Assembly: GCA_039808885.1 (NCBI GenBank)
Contig: JBDHTX010000022.1
Span: 9,234 to 73,233, forward strand
DNA: 64,000 nucleotides
Source: Dongia_A sp039808885
Lineage (GTDB): Bacteria; Pseudomonadota; Alphaproteobacteria; Dongiales; Dongiaceae
Direction of reading: 5' to 3'
In this document: piece by piece, positions 17,012 to 27,010 of the stretch
How positions within the stretch are numbered: position 1 is the first letter of the stretch
Layout of the letters: each line of letters begins with the position of its first letter
Program-made: the position numbers and the translations under genes
The notes under the pieces: generated by a model
Database searches by the model: none
The model's input: only the letters and a program-made list of their open reading frames with translations
Told to the model about the DNA's origin: nothing

Positions 17012-17704
17012 CTATTCTCCTCCACTTACGTCGCCAAGAAAGAGGGCAGCCAATTCATCGGCTATTGAACTAACATCCAGGTCTTTTACGCTATCAACTG
17101 GGGTGCTGTGATCGAGATCAAGTTGCAGATAGAAATCCTCAGACTGAAAAATTGTTGGCGCGATTGTTCCAGTAAAGCTCTGCACCGACATACACTGCCA
17201 AGTGCGAATGCGGTTATAATACAGACCAGTCCCGAGTTCATGTCTGCGGTTGCAGCGAAACATTAGATCGCCGCAACCAAGAATCTTCCCGAGTTCGATC
17301 CCTGTATGATTTGAAAACAAATCTACAGAGTGTTCTTGACTGTCTGCTTTTAGCAACAGCACGCCACCCATAGCGACACGGTGAACTTTCTCAAGTCGCG
17401 GAAAAACTGGTCGAATGACTTTGATGAACTCATTGAATTCGACCTTTGCGAATCCAAAATCGAGGGACTGTGCAACTTGGCTCGTGCGAGGCACCGCGAC
17501 GAGATCCAATCGACCTGGTCGCAACTGGACCTCTAGCTGAGCGCTCCGCCAAGCACCGGCCGTCCGCTGAAGATTCTCTTTCAGCCGATTTTCCGACACG
17601 TCTGGCTGCCCACCAGTGAGCGATGACCACAGTTGGCTCGCTTCATCAGGAGGTTGCGGAAGAAATGCCGTAAAGCGGAGAACCTGCGCTCGAAAACTCG
17701 CCAT
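17012..17704 (-). CDS. Hypothetical protein, first gene of AT-richer cassette (TIGR04255-like?)
   Basis: A 230-residue soluble protein. The LGTGLYYNRIRTW segment and the ending FYLQLDLDHSTPVDSVKDLDVSSIADELAALF recall the sporadically distributed TIGR04255 family, but this is only a resemblance. The ATG at 17704 is used; a TTG at 17719 would add five residues. TATATT on the minus strand (about 17733-17738) could be a -10 element giving a very short leader. It is the first gene of a tight three-gene unit just downstream of tRNA-Glu. Confidence 0.55.
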   Translation of the reverse strand: MASFRAQVLRFTAFLPQPPDEASQLWSSLTGGQPDVSENRLKENLQRTAGAWRSAQLEVQLRPGRLDLVAVPRTSQVAQSLDFGFAKVEFNEFIKVIRPVFPRLEKVHRVAMGGVLLLKADSQEHSVDLFSNHTGIELGKILGCGDLMFRCNRRHELGTGLYYNRIRTWQCMSVQSFTGTIAPTIFQSEDFYLQLDLDHSTPVDSVKDLDVSSIADELAALFLGDVSGGE

Positions 17705-17889
17705 GCGATTTTCAGACAACTAAGCCACTGGCGAATATATAGCCATCTTCACCGGCCTCGTCATCCCCCTGAGTTGTAGGACGTTACTCTACTGCCACTA
17801 TCCATTGAGAAACCCTTACCAGCGACCACAAATGTGGCATTTGCTCGGCCTCGCAGGCCAAGGTAACAGCGCGCCAAGAAGGGATTCAA

Positions 17890-17965
17890 TGGCGACCCCA
17901 ACGGGATTTGAACCCGTGTTCTCAACGTGAGAGGCTGATGTCCTAGGCCACTAGACGATGGGGTC
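17890..17965 (-). tRNA. tRNA-Glu (anticodon CTC)
   Basis: A 76-base cloverleaf including encoded CCA. The acceptor stem is GACCCCA/TGGGGTC (7 bp), the D stem GTC/GAC with loop TAGTGGCCTAG, the anticodon stem TCAGC/GTTGA around loop CTCTCAC (anticodon CTC, reading GAG), and the T stem ACGGG/CCCGT around TTCAAAT. The 3' end faces the AT-richer cassette, a common arrangement for islands, though no repeated copy of the tRNA end was found. Confidence 0.95.
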
Positions 17966-18003
17966 GCGGCGCTGGTGGGAGCCCGGGAGCCGGGCCGCCG
18001 CAG

Positions 18004-18032
18004 TTGATACGGGATGCAGGGCGGCGGATCAA
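18004..18032 (-). promoter_or_regulatory. Promoter of tRNA-Glu
   Basis: On the minus strand TTGATC and TATCAA are separated by exactly 17 bases, placing a start point about 32 bases before the mature tRNA 5' end. This is a good sigma-70 type match. Confidence 0.6.
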
Positions 18033-18122
18033 GGGTTTTCTGTGGCCGGACCGGCGCCGGGCCGGACGGCGATTTCCGAGGGCGGCCAGTGGGTTAGCAG
18101 CGCCCCGCCGCCTTAGCGGCGC

Positions 18123-19439
<1,317 letters not shown>

Positions 19440-19590
19440 TGCCTTGCGCCAGATATGCAACAACCAGCATTGCTGAAGATCGTTAACAATATCTCTGCGC
19501 CGCCCCAAGACGGAGGCGCACCGGGGCGCGCCGAGGCGCACCGAGGCGCGAGGCCTGTCCCTTTCAGGCGGGACGCGGACGGCCGGCGCC

Positions 19591-20667
19591 TCACGCCGCT
19601 TTCGCCGCGACCTCGGTGGCGACTTTCAGGAATTTCTCCACCTTTGCCGGCTCCGTTTCCCAGGCGGTGACGAGGCGGATCAGGTTGGGCTCCTCGGCGC
19701 CCAGGAAGGTCATCTTCCAATCGTAGAACGCGGCCCCGGCCTCGCGCAGGCCCTGGATCACCGCCGGCGGCAGCACGACGAAGAGCTCGTTGGCCTCGAC
19801 CGGGTGGATCAGCCGCGCGCCGGGGATGCGGGTGAGACCTTGGGCCAGGCGCTGCGCCATCGCGTTGGCGTGGCGCGCCAGCTTCAGCCACAGGCCGTCG
19901 GCGAAGAAGGCGTTCAGCTGCGCCGAGACGAAGCGCATCTTGGAGACGAGGTGACCGCCGCGCATGCGGCGATAGGCGAAGCTCTCGGCCAGCTTGTCGT
20001 CGAAGAAGACGACGCATTCCGCCGCCATGGCGCCGCCCTTGGTGGCGCCGAAGGACAGCGCGTCGACGCCCGCCTCCCAGGTCACCGCCTTCGCCGGCAC
20101 CCCCAGAAAAGCCATGGCGTTGGCGAAGCGGGCACCATCCATGTGCACGCGCAGCCCCGCGGCCTTGGCCAGCCGCGCGATGGCGGCGACCTCGTCGGGG
20201 CGGTACACAGTCCCGGATTCGGTGGCGTTGGTCAGGCTGATGGCGGCGAGCGGCACCTGGTGCGGATCGGTCGAGCGCCACTTGGCGATGGCGGCGGAAA
20301 CACCGGCCTCGCTCATCTTGCCATGCTCCCCGGCGACGGGAATGAGCTTGGCCCCGCCGGAATAGAATTCCGGAGCGCCGCATTCGTCGACCATCACATG
20401 CGCGGACTCATGCGCCAGCACCGCGGCATAAGGCGGGCACATGGTGGCCAGCGCCAGCGCGTTGGTGGCGGTGCCGGTGGCGACCGGGAAGGCCCGCACC
20501 TTGCGCTCGAAGATCTCGGCCAGCTGGCCTTCGACCTTCCGCGTCCAGTCGTCATTGCCGTAGGGCCAGGCGGTGCCGTGGTTGGCCTCGGCCAGGGCCA
20601 GCATGATCTCCGGCGCCACGCCGGTCACGTTGTCGCTGCAGAAATTCATCGCGGAGGACTCATTCAT
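19591..20667 (-). CDS. Threonine aldolase / beta-eliminating lyase family
   Basis: A 358-residue PLP enzyme of the low-specificity threonine aldolase type, which cleaves L-threonine or L-allo-threonine to glycine and acetaldehyde. Visible motifs are FCSDNVTGVAP at the start, HESAHVMVDECGAPEFYSG, the PLP aspartate region HMDGARFANAMAFLG, and the Schiff-base lysine in SFGATKGGAMAAE. The start overlaps the end of the small membrane gene upstream by 8 bases (ATGAATGA), indicating coupled translation. Confidence 0.92.
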   Translation of the reverse strand: MNESSAMNFCSDNVTGVAPEIMLALAEANHGTAWPYGNDDWTRKVEGQLAEIFERKVRAFPVATGTATNALALATMCPPYAAVLAHESAHVMVDECGAPEFYSGGAKLIPVAGEHGKMSEAGVSAAIAKWRSTDPHQVPLAAISLTNATESGTVYRPDEVAAIARLAKAAGLRVHMDGARFANAMAFLGVPAKAVTWEAGVDALSFGATKGGAMAAECVVFFDDKLAESFAYRRMRGGHLVSKMRFVSAQLNAFFADGLWLKLARHANAMAQRLAQGLTRIPGARLIHPVEANELFVVLPPAVIQGLREAGAAFYDWKMTFLGAEEPNLIRLVTAWETEPAKVEKFLKVATEVAAKAA

Positions 20668-20989
20668 TGGGAAACTGGAACTGGCCGATGAGCTGGCCGG
20701 TCTTCAAATCGGCGACCAGCACGCGGCGGCAATTGTCGGCGCCGCCGATCTGCAGGATCAGCCGGTCGCCCTCCGCCTGCACGTAGTCGACGGTGCAACC
20801 GGCCGGCAGCGGCAAAGGCGAGACGCCGAAGGACGCAGCCTTCGGCTCCGGCATGTTGAACAGGCGATAGACGATGGTGCCGATGACGATGGCGGCGCAG
20901 ATCGCCAGCAGGACGCCGAGGCCGACCACCACGGCCTTGAGCAGTCCCGTCCGCTGGGCTACTTGATCGCTGACGTTCCCGTCCGACAC
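20660..20989 (-). CDS. Small single-span membrane protein (DUF6476-like)
   Basis: A 109-residue protein with one hydrophobic segment at about residues 17-41 (LLKAVVVGLGVLLAICAAIVIG). A short soluble domain then carries the pattern LPAGCTVDYVQAEGDRLILQIGG. Proteins like this sit between an RluA-family gene and other genes in many alphaproteobacteria and are annotated DUF6476. Function is unknown. The GTG at 20989 leaves only 24 bases to the divergent pseudouridine synthase, so the promoters must overlap the coding ends. Confidence 0.7.
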   Translation of the reverse strand: MSDGNVSDQVAQRTGLLKAVVVGLGVLLAICAAIVIGTIVYRLFNMPEPKAASFGVSPLPLPAGCTVDYVQAEGDRLILQIGGADNCRRVLVADLKTGQLIGQFQFPNE

Positions 20990-21013
20990 GCTTGCATCCC
21001 CACCAGGAATCCG

Positions 21014-22030
21014 ATGACCGCCAGCGGCCACCCGACAGACGGCCAGATCGCCCGCCACGTCGTCGCCTCCGACGAGGCCGGCGAGCGGGTCGACCGCTGC
21101 CTTGCCGCCGCCCTTGGCGCCAGCCACCCGGAACTGTCGCGCAGCCGGATCAAGCTGCTGATCGAACAGGGCAATTTGCGCATGAGCGAGGCGGCGGGCG
21201 CCGCGCCTGCGACCATAGACGAGCCCTCCTACCGGGTCAAACCGGGCCAGGACTTCGCCCTCACCATCCCGGCGCCCGAGGCGGCGGTGCCGCAGGGCCA
21301 GGCGATCGCGCTCAACATCGTCTACGAGGACAAGGACCTCATCGTCATCGACAAGCCGGCCGGCATGGTGGTGCATCCCGCCCCCGGCAATCCCGACAAC
21401 ACGCTGGTCAACGCGCTGATCGGCCATTGCGGCGACAGCTTAAGCGGCATCGGCGGGGTGAAGCGGCCCGGCATCGTGCACCGCATCGACAAGGACACCA
21501 GCGGCCTCGTGGTCGCCGCCAAGAACGACGCGGCGCATCACGCGCTCAGCGAGGCCTTCGCCGCCCATGACATCGAGCGCGAATACCGCTGCTTCGTCTG
21601 GGGCCTGCCCTCGCCCAAGGCCGGCACCATCGAGGGCAATATCGGCCGCCACGGCATCGACCGGAAGCGCATGACCATCGTGAAAAGCGGCGGCAAGCAC
21701 GCTATCACCCATTACCGCACGCTGACCGTGTTCGGATTGGGCGCCGCCGAGCTCGCCTGCAATCTGGAGACCGGGCGCACGCACCAGATCCGCGTGCATC
21801 TGGCGGCCATCGGCCATCCGCTGATCGGCGATTCCACCTATGGCAAGGTGACGCCGGCGCGGCGCGCCAAGCTGCCGCCGGCGGCCGCCGAGTTCGCCCA
21901 CCATTTCCCGCGCCAGGCGCTGCACGCCGCCGTGCTCGGCTTCGCCCATCCGCGCACCGGCAAGCCGATGCGCTGGGAGTCGCCCCTGCCGGCGGATCTG
22001 GCGGAGTTGAAGAAGAGGCTGGCGGGGTGA
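21014..22030 (+). CDS. RluA/RluD-family pseudouridine synthase
   Basis: A 338-residue RNA pseudouridine synthase, probably acting on 23S rRNA. An S4-like domain occupies about residues 15-100. The catalytic motif is HRIDKDTSGLVVAAKN, with the active-site Asp. ETGRTHQIRVHLAAIGHPLIGD is the conserved C-terminal block. The position matches the RluD-like gene that lies next to rpoH in many alphaproteobacteria. The ATG at 21014 has AGGAA upstream. Confidence 0.93.
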   Translation: MTASGHPTDGQIARHVVASDEAGERVDRCLAAALGASHPELSRSRIKLLIEQGNLRMSEAAGAAPATIDEPSYRVKPGQDFALTIPAPEAAVPQGQAIALNIVYEDKDLIVIDKPAGMVVHPAPGNPDNTLVNALIGHCGDSLSGIGGVKRPGIVHRIDKDTSGLVVAAKNDAAHHALSEAFAAHDIEREYRCFVWGLPSPKAGTIEGNIGRHGIDRKRMTIVKSGGKHAITHYRTLTVFGLGAAELACNLETGRTHQIRVHLAAIGHPLIGDSTYGKVTPARRAKLPPAAAEFAHHFPRQALHAAVLGFAHPRTGKPMRWESPLPADLAELKKRLAG

Positions 22031-22280
22031 CGGCGCTCGTTCCCCTTATCCCCTTGTGGGAGAAGGTTGCGAAAGCTTGGCGAGCGCAGCGAACCTAGCC
22101 GGAGCTGGATGAGGGGTTGCGCGCCTTCTGGCGCGCATCGCCGGAGGCGAGGTTTTAACTCTGTGGCACTTGGCGCTCCCTCCACCCCTCATCCCAACCC
22201 TTCTCCCACAAGGGGAGAAGGGCTCCGCCGGGCCGATCGGCGATTTCCGATGGCCGGGTTCGGCAGAAAACGCCCCGGCC
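22031..22280. repeat. Intergenic inverted-repeat element upstream of the rpoH promoter
   Basis: A perfect 17-base arm CCCCTTGTGGGAGAAGG (22050-22066) is repeated inverted at 22199-22215, and an inner pair GATGAGGGGT/ACCCCTCATC lies at 22108-22117 and 22184-22193. Together they make a long hairpin-forming element of the dispersed alphaproteobacterial type. It fills the gap between the pseudouridine synthase and the rpoH promoter and may end or stabilise the upstream transcript. Confidence 0.7.
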
Positions 22281-22309
22281 TTGAAATTGCCGCAATGTAA
22301 GCTTATCTA
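22281..22309 (+). promoter_or_regulatory. Sigma-70-like promoter for rpoH
   Basis: TTGAAA at 22281-22286 and TATCTA at 22304-22309 are 17 bases apart. They give a leader of roughly 130 bases before the rpoH start. Confidence 0.6.
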
Positions 22310-22408
22310 ACATTAACAGCTGACGGCTCTGCTCAGGTATGCGGGGATCAATCTGCTGCCCTGCAGCATTCGTAATAGATGGGAGACAGAGCTGTTCTAT
22401 GATGGTCG

Positions 22409-22431
22409 GGCCTCCGGTTATCCGGGGGGCC
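22409..22431 (+). promoter_or_regulatory. Hairpin immediately upstream of the rpoH ribosome site
   Basis: GGCC-T-CCGG, loop TTAT, CCGG-GG-GGCC folds into a GC-rich stem that ends two bases before the AAGGGG ribosome site (22434-22439). It could affect translation initiation of rpoH. Temperature sensing is only a suggestion, because the stem does not itself cover the ribosome site. Confidence 0.4.
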
Positions 22432-22444
22432 ATAAGGGGACGAC

Positions 22445-23326
22445 ATGGCACGAAACCTTCCCAGTTTAGTCAGCGATAGCAACCTGGCGCGGTATCTGGC
22501 GGAAATCCGCAAGTTCCCGATGCTGGAGCCGACCGAGGAGTTCATGCTGGCCAAGCGCTGGCAGGAGCACCAGGACAAGGAAGCCGCGCACAAGATGGTC
22601 ACCAGCCATCTGCGACTGGTGGCGAAGATCGCCATGGGCTATCGCGGCTATGGCCTGCCGATGTCCGAGGTCATCTCCGAGGGCAATGTCGGGTTGATGC
22701 AGGCGGTCAAGCGCTTCGACCCCGACAAGGGCTTCCGCCTCGCCACCTATGCGATGTGGTGGATCCGCGCCGCCATCCAGGAATACATCCTGCACTCGTG
22801 GTCGCTGGTGAAGATCGGCACCACCGCGGCGCAGAAGAAGCTGTTCTTCAACCTGCGCCGCGTGAAGGGCCAGCTGAAGGCGCTGGAGGAAGGCGATTTG
22901 CATCCGGAGACGGTGAAGGAGATCGCCACCCGCCTCAGCGTGCCGGAAGAGGACGTGGTCAACATGAACCGCCGCCTCACCGCGCCCGACCATTCGCTGA
23001 ACGCGCCGGTGAAGATCGACGGCGACGGCGAGTGGCAGGACTGGCTGGTCGACGAAGGCGACAGCCAGGAAACCACGCTGGCCGAGAGCCAGGAATTCGG
23101 CCACCGCAAGCGCCTGCTCGACAACGCGCTGAAGCTGCTGAACCCGCGCGAGCGGCGCATCCTGTCGGAGCGCCGCCTGAAGGACGAGCCGACCACGCTC
23201 GAGGACCTCTCGACCGAGTTCGGCATCAGCCGCGAGCGCGTGCGCCAGATCGAGGTGCGCGCCTTCGACAAGGTGCAGCGCGCCATCCGCAACGCCGCCA
23301 TCGAGGAGCGGCTGGCGACCGAATAA
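22445..23326 (+). CDS. rpoH: RNA polymerase sigma-32 factor (heat shock)
   Basis: A 293-residue sigma factor. The RpoH box QKKLFFNLRR, which separates sigma-32 from other group members, is present. Region 2 reads EGNVGLMQAVKRFDPDKGFRLATYAMWWIRAAIQEYILHSW, and region 4.2 is FGISRERVRQIEVRAFDKVQRAI. It directs transcription of chaperone and protease genes; ftsH further along the window is a usual target and, in other bacteria, degrades RpoH. AAGGGG lies six bases before the ATG. Confidence 0.97.
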   Translation: MARNLPSLVSDSNLARYLAEIRKFPMLEPTEEFMLAKRWQEHQDKEAAHKMVTSHLRLVAKIAMGYRGYGLPMSEVISEGNVGLMQAVKRFDPDKGFRLATYAMWWIRAAIQEYILHSWSLVKIGTTAAQKKLFFNLRRVKGQLKALEEGDLHPETVKEIATRLSVPEEDVVNMNRRLTAPDHSLNAPVKIDGDGEWQDWLVDEGDSQETTLAESQEFGHRKRLLDNALKLLNPRERRILSERRLKDEPTTLEDLSTEFGISRERVRQIEVRAFDKVQRAIRNAAIEERLATE

Positions 23327-23361
23327 GCGACCCTTTCTCCCTCTACACCTCACCCCCAACA

Positions 23362-23390
23362 AAAATGCCCGGGCTCGTCCCGGGCATTTT
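23362..23390. terminator. Bidirectional intrinsic terminator
   Basis: A perfect 12-base stem AAAATGCCCGGG / CCCGGGCATTTT with a five-base loop. T runs on both strands serve rpoH and the convergent membrane-protein gene. Confidence 0.9.
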
Positions 23391-23443
23391 CTTTGCGGTC
23401 CGGCCCGGCAATGACGAAGGGGAGTTGAGAGAGCCGGGCGCCG

Positions 23444-23914
23444 CTACTTCTTCTCGCCGGCGACGCCGGGGCCCCATTCCTCGGTCAGCTGCGCGATGTC
23501 GCGGCGGACGCGGCGCATGCGCAGCGCCGATTGCGTGCCGGCCATCTGCGCCACGATCGCCGGCATGCCGAGATAGAGCAGCCAGCCCATGCCGGCGCCG
23601 GCGAAGGCGCAGAGCCAGCCGATCGGGTCGCCCAGCACCATGCCGATGACGCCGAAGCCCTCGCCGATCGACCACAGCTCGTGCAGGAAATAGAGCGCGC
23701 CCACCGCGTTCATGCCGAGCACGGTCCAGGTCAGGTAGCGCCCCGGGCTGGGGTCGATCAGCCGCGCCGCGAAGGTCGGCATCAGGGACGCGACCAGCAC
23801 GATGGCGGTCGGCGCCATCAGGGCGGCGACCGGCAGCAGCAGGACCAGCAGCAGGGCCGGCTTGAACGGCTTGGCCTGCTGGGCGGGGGCGGAGCTTCGC
23901 GGATTGGCGGCCAT
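23444..23914 (-). CDS. Four-helix membrane protein, partner of the pseudokinase
   Basis: A 156-residue inner-membrane protein with about four hydrophobic segments, a Pro/Ala-rich N-terminus and a charged C-terminal helix ending GPGVAGEKK. No family is recognised. It starts 8 bases after the stop of the pseudokinase gene, with GAGGGA just before the ATG, so the two are one transcript and may form a membrane complex. Confidence 0.65.
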   Translation of the reverse strand: MAANPRSSAPAQQAKPFKPALLLVLLLPVAALMAPTAIVLVASLMPTFAARLIDPSPGRYLTWTVLGMNAVGALYFLHELWSIGEGFGVIGMVLGDPIGWLCAFAGAGMGWLLYLGMPAIVAQMAGTQSALRMRRVRRDIAQLTEEWGPGVAGEKK

Positions 23915-23922
23915 CTTGTCCC

Positions 23923-25956
23923 TCACCACATCGCGAAGACGCTATAGGCCGCGATCGCCGCGCTGGCGAGGAAGGCCGAGGTCACGGCGGCGGCGCGCTG
24001 GCCGATCGGCCGGGTGCGCTCCGGCGCGGTCAGGCCGCCCTCCTCGAGCCACTTCTCCTCGCGCAGCAGGTGCTGATAGGCCTTCTGCGCGGCGGTGTAG
24101 CCAAGCTCGTCGGCGCGGCGGTTCGGCCCTTCCGGATCGAATACCAGCGCCAGCCCGGCAAGGTCGCAATCCTTGGCCAGGCTGCGCATCTGCTTTTCCG
24201 CCTGGGCGCGCGTCGCGGCGTGATGGAAGGCCGCCAGCGCCGGCGCCAGCATCGTCATCATCGCCTCGGCCAGGCGCGGCAGCTTGCGGTTGGGATAGGC
24301 CGCCTGCACCACCGCCAGCAGGCGCAGCACGGCGACGCGGCGCTCCTCCTCGCGGGCGCCGGCCTGGTTCAGCATGCCGAGCTCATGATCGATGCCGCGG
24401 CGCAGATGCGCGCCGATGAACGCGGCCAGGTGGCGGTCCATCGGCACCGTGCCCGCCGGCAGTCCCGGCAGGGCTGCGTCGAGCGCCGGCAGCAGGTCGT
24501 TCAGGTGGATGACGCAGAAATCGGCGATCATCGGCGAGCGGCACGGCGTCAGCGGATCGAGCTCGTAGAGCGCCCGCTCCAGCCCATGCCCGGTGCCGGT
24601 CTTCTCGATGTGCTTCTCGACCTCTTCCAGGATGCGCCGGGCCTGCAGCTGGGTGGAATTGAGCTGGGGCTGGTCGTTCATCCACAGCTGCGGCAGGCGC
24701 CCGCGCAGCATGTCGGCGAAGGCGGTCAGGTTCTGCTGGCGATGCATCGCCTCGGCCAGCATGGGGCCGAGGCCGGTGACGTTGACGCGGATCGACTGGT
24801 AGCACACCGGCATCTGCGTGCTCAGCCACATGATGATGCGCGACAGGTAGCGGTCCTTGGCGGCGGAGCCCGGCCCGATGCTGGCCGAGGACATCGCCAG
24901 CTTGACCAGCTGGTCGGAGACCTTGTCCTCGCCGAAGCTCCGCTTCAACCAGTTCTCGAAATCCGGGGAATCGATCAGCCGCAGCGCCTCGGACCAGCGC
25001 CGCGCCATGGACTGCGCCAGCGCCGGCTTGGTCATCTGGTCGGCGTCGCCGAAGCGCAGCGGGCGCGCGGCGCGCGCCGGCAGGTGCGGCATGGTCGGCG
25101 AGAAGGGCTGGCCGGTCGACCAGCCGCTGAGCTGCGCCAGGGTCCAGCGATCGGTCGCCTTGTCGTTCAGCAGGCCGCGCAGCACCTCGGCCATGGCGGT
25201 GGAGAGCTTTTCGCGCCCGGCCAGGGCGGCGAAGGAGCCGGCGGTGATCTTGGCCGCGACGATGTCTTCCTCGCTCATCCCCTCGGTCGGATCGCGCCCG
25301 ATATGGAGATGCAGCAGCAGCACGCCCAGCGCGTAGAGATCGTCGGCCACCACGCCCGTGCCGCGGCCATAGGGATCGGCGATGGCGTTCTCGATGGTCT
25401 CGTAGTTGATCGGCTGGGCGAATCCGGGCGGCATGCTGAAGCATTCGCCGAGGCGGAGCGGCCCGTCGCTGCCGACCTGGTAGAAGAGATTGTCCGGCCG
25501 CACGGCGCGATGGGTGACGCCGAGCGCGGCGAATTCCTGCAGCGCCTGGACCAGCGGCGTGATCACCTGGCGCACCAGCTGCGCCTCGGTGAACGGCTCG
25601 ATCTGGGTCCCGGCCGGGAAGGCGCGCTCGCCCTTCGGCCGATCGAAGATCAGCGCCGGCCGGCGGCCCCAGACGATGTTCGCGCCCTTGGCCGGGGCGA
25701 CGTCGCCCACCGGCCAGTCGACGATGCCGCCGGCGCGCGGCCACAGCGCGGGGACTTCCTGGATCGGCTTCTTGTTCAGCAGGCTGAGATAGCGGCAGGG
25801 CAGATGACCGGGCGGGATCAGCGCGAAAAGCTGGCGGCCGGGATCGTTGCGGTCATGCGCGACGAAGGCCTGGACTCCCGGGGAATCGAGCTTGGGCAGG
25901 CGCTCGCCCGCCATGATCTCGTAATGCCCGTCGAGAAGAATCTGGTCGTCCGCCAT
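23923..25956 (-). CDS. Membrane-anchored protein kinase-like protein (probable pseudokinase)
   Basis: A 677-residue protein whose residues about 10-300 follow a Ser/Thr kinase-like plan. The catalytic loop is HRAVRPDN (149-156), where the canonical catalytic Asp is Ala151 and the Lys is Arg153. The DFG position reads LGE (169-171). The helix-F segment DDLYALGVLLLHL is well kept. These losses suggest no phosphotransfer. A long helical region follows, and the last about 20 residues form one hydrophobic tail anchor. It is cotranscribed with the small membrane gene. It may be a scaffold or regulator at the inner membrane. The ATG at 25956 fits the conserved start better than the longer frame (26028). 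Confidence 0.7.
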   Translation of the reverse strand: MADDQILLDGHYEIMAGERLPKLDSPGVQAFVAHDRNDPGRQLFALIPPGHLPCRYLSLLNKKPIQEVPALWPRAGGIVDWPVGDVAPAKGANIVWGRRPALIFDRPKGERAFPAGTQIEPFTEAQLVRQVITPLVQALQEFAALGVTHRAVRPDNLFYQVGSDGPLRLGECFSMPPGFAQPINYETIENAIADPYGRGTGVVADDLYALGVLLLHLHIGRDPTEGMSEEDIVAAKITAGSFAALAGREKLSTAMAEVLRGLLNDKATDRWTLAQLSGWSTGQPFSPTMPHLPARAARPLRFGDADQMTKPALAQSMARRWSEALRLIDSPDFENWLKRSFGEDKVSDQLVKLAMSSASIGPGSAAKDRYLSRIIMWLSTQMPVCYQSIRVNVTGLGPMLAEAMHRQQNLTAFADMLRGRLPQLWMNDQPQLNSTQLQARRILEEVEKHIEKTGTGHGLERALYELDPLTPCRSPMIADFCVIHLNDLLPALDAALPGLPAGTVPMDRHLAAFIGAHLRRGIDHELGMLNQAGAREEERRVAVLRLLAVVQAAYPNRKLPRLAEAMMTMLAPALAAFHHAATRAQAEKQMRSLAKDCDLAGLALVFDPEGPNRRADELGYTAAQKAYQHLLREEKWLEEGGLTAPERTRPIGQRAAAVTSAFLASAAIAAYSVFAMW

Positions 25957-26180
25957 AGCCGCCCGCGCTTTGCGCCCAAACGCATCCACCGGGCCTTCTG
26001 CCCGGCGGCACCCGGATTTCCGGGCCAAGGACTAGCTTATGCCGGGAAACGGTTAACGGAGGGTAAGGATTGGCGGCCTCGGCCGCGACGCCCGCCTTCG
26101 CGCATTCGGCCTTGATGCTTCCCCCGATCGTGGCAGGGTGACGGGCACCCCGCCCGCCCCGCCTTTCGCCGGAGGTACCG

Positions 26181-27002
26181 ATGCAGCCGCGCTCCATTGC
26201 CACGCCGGACGGCCTGCGGCTCGCGGCCTATGAAGCCGGCAACCCGGCGGGTCCGGAGATCCTGTTCATCCACGGCTTCTCGCAATGCGCCGAATGCTGG
26301 CAGCGGCAGGTCTACGACCCGGCGCTGAGCCGGCGCTTCCGGCTCGCCGCCTTTGACCTGCGCGGCCACGGCGCCTCCGACAAGCCGCTGGAGGCGGCGC
26401 GCTATGCCGAAGACCGCCTCTTCGCCGACGACGTGGCGGCCGTCATCGACGGGCTCGGATTGCGGCGCCCGGTGCTGGTGGCGTGGTCCTATGCCGGGCG
26501 CATCGTCGGCGACTACCTGGAGCGCTATGGCACCGCGCGGATCGCCGGCATCAACTATGTTTGCGCCCGCACCAACAACCAGGCGGAATTCGTCGGGCCG
26601 GGCAACCGCTTCCTCGCCGACATGACCGGCGACGATGCGGCGGCCGAGATCGCGGCCACCCGCGCCTTTGTCCGCGCCTGCTTCGCCGCCGCGCCGGAGC
26701 CGGAGCTGCTGGAGAAGATCGTCGCCGACAACATGCTGGTGCCGGCGCCGGTCCGCCGCGCGCATCTGGCCCGGCCGCCCAGCGACGGCGCCATCCTGGC
26801 GCGCATCGACGTGCCGGTGCTGGTGAGCCAGGGCAGCGAAGATGCCCTGGTGCTGCCCGGCCTCGGCGCGCTGACCGCGGCACAGGTTCCGGGCAGCCGG
26901 CTGTCGCGCTACGAGGGCATCGGCCATACGCCCTTCCTCGAGGATACCGCCCGCTTCAACGGCGAGCTGGCCGATTTCGTGCAAGCGGCGAACGCGCCGT
27001 AG
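26181..27002 (+). CDS. Alpha/beta hydrolase
   Basis: A 273-residue alpha/beta-hydrolase fold enzyme. The oxyanion region is FIHGFSQ, the nucleophile elbow AWSYAGRIV (Ser in S-Y-A-G), the acid GSEDALVLP and the catalytic histidine GIGHTPFLED. It probably hydrolyses an ester, lactone or similar small substrate; it cannot be told more closely. The start follows a GGAGG-like site in the upstream GCCGGAGG. It converges with the SIS-domain gene at 8 bases. Confidence 0.88.
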   Translation: MQPRSIATPDGLRLAAYEAGNPAGPEILFIHGFSQCAECWQRQVYDPALSRRFRLAAFDLRGHGASDKPLEAARYAEDRLFADDVAAVIDGLGLRRPVLVAWSYAGRIVGDYLERYGTARIAGINYVCARTNNQAEFVGPGNRFLADMTGDDAAAEIAATRAFVRACFAAAPEPELLEKIVADNMLVPAPVRRAHLARPPSDGAILARIDVPVLVSQGSEDALVLPGLGALTAAQVPGSRLSRYEGIGHTPFLEDTARFNGELADFVQAANAP

Positions 27003-27010
27003 AAGCGAGC

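Noticed and set aside
15332..17965. A full integrative island with attachment repeats at tRNA-Glu
   Set aside because: No integrase gene and no second copy of the tRNA 3' end were found near the far edge of the cassette, so only an unmarked accessory cassette can be claimed.
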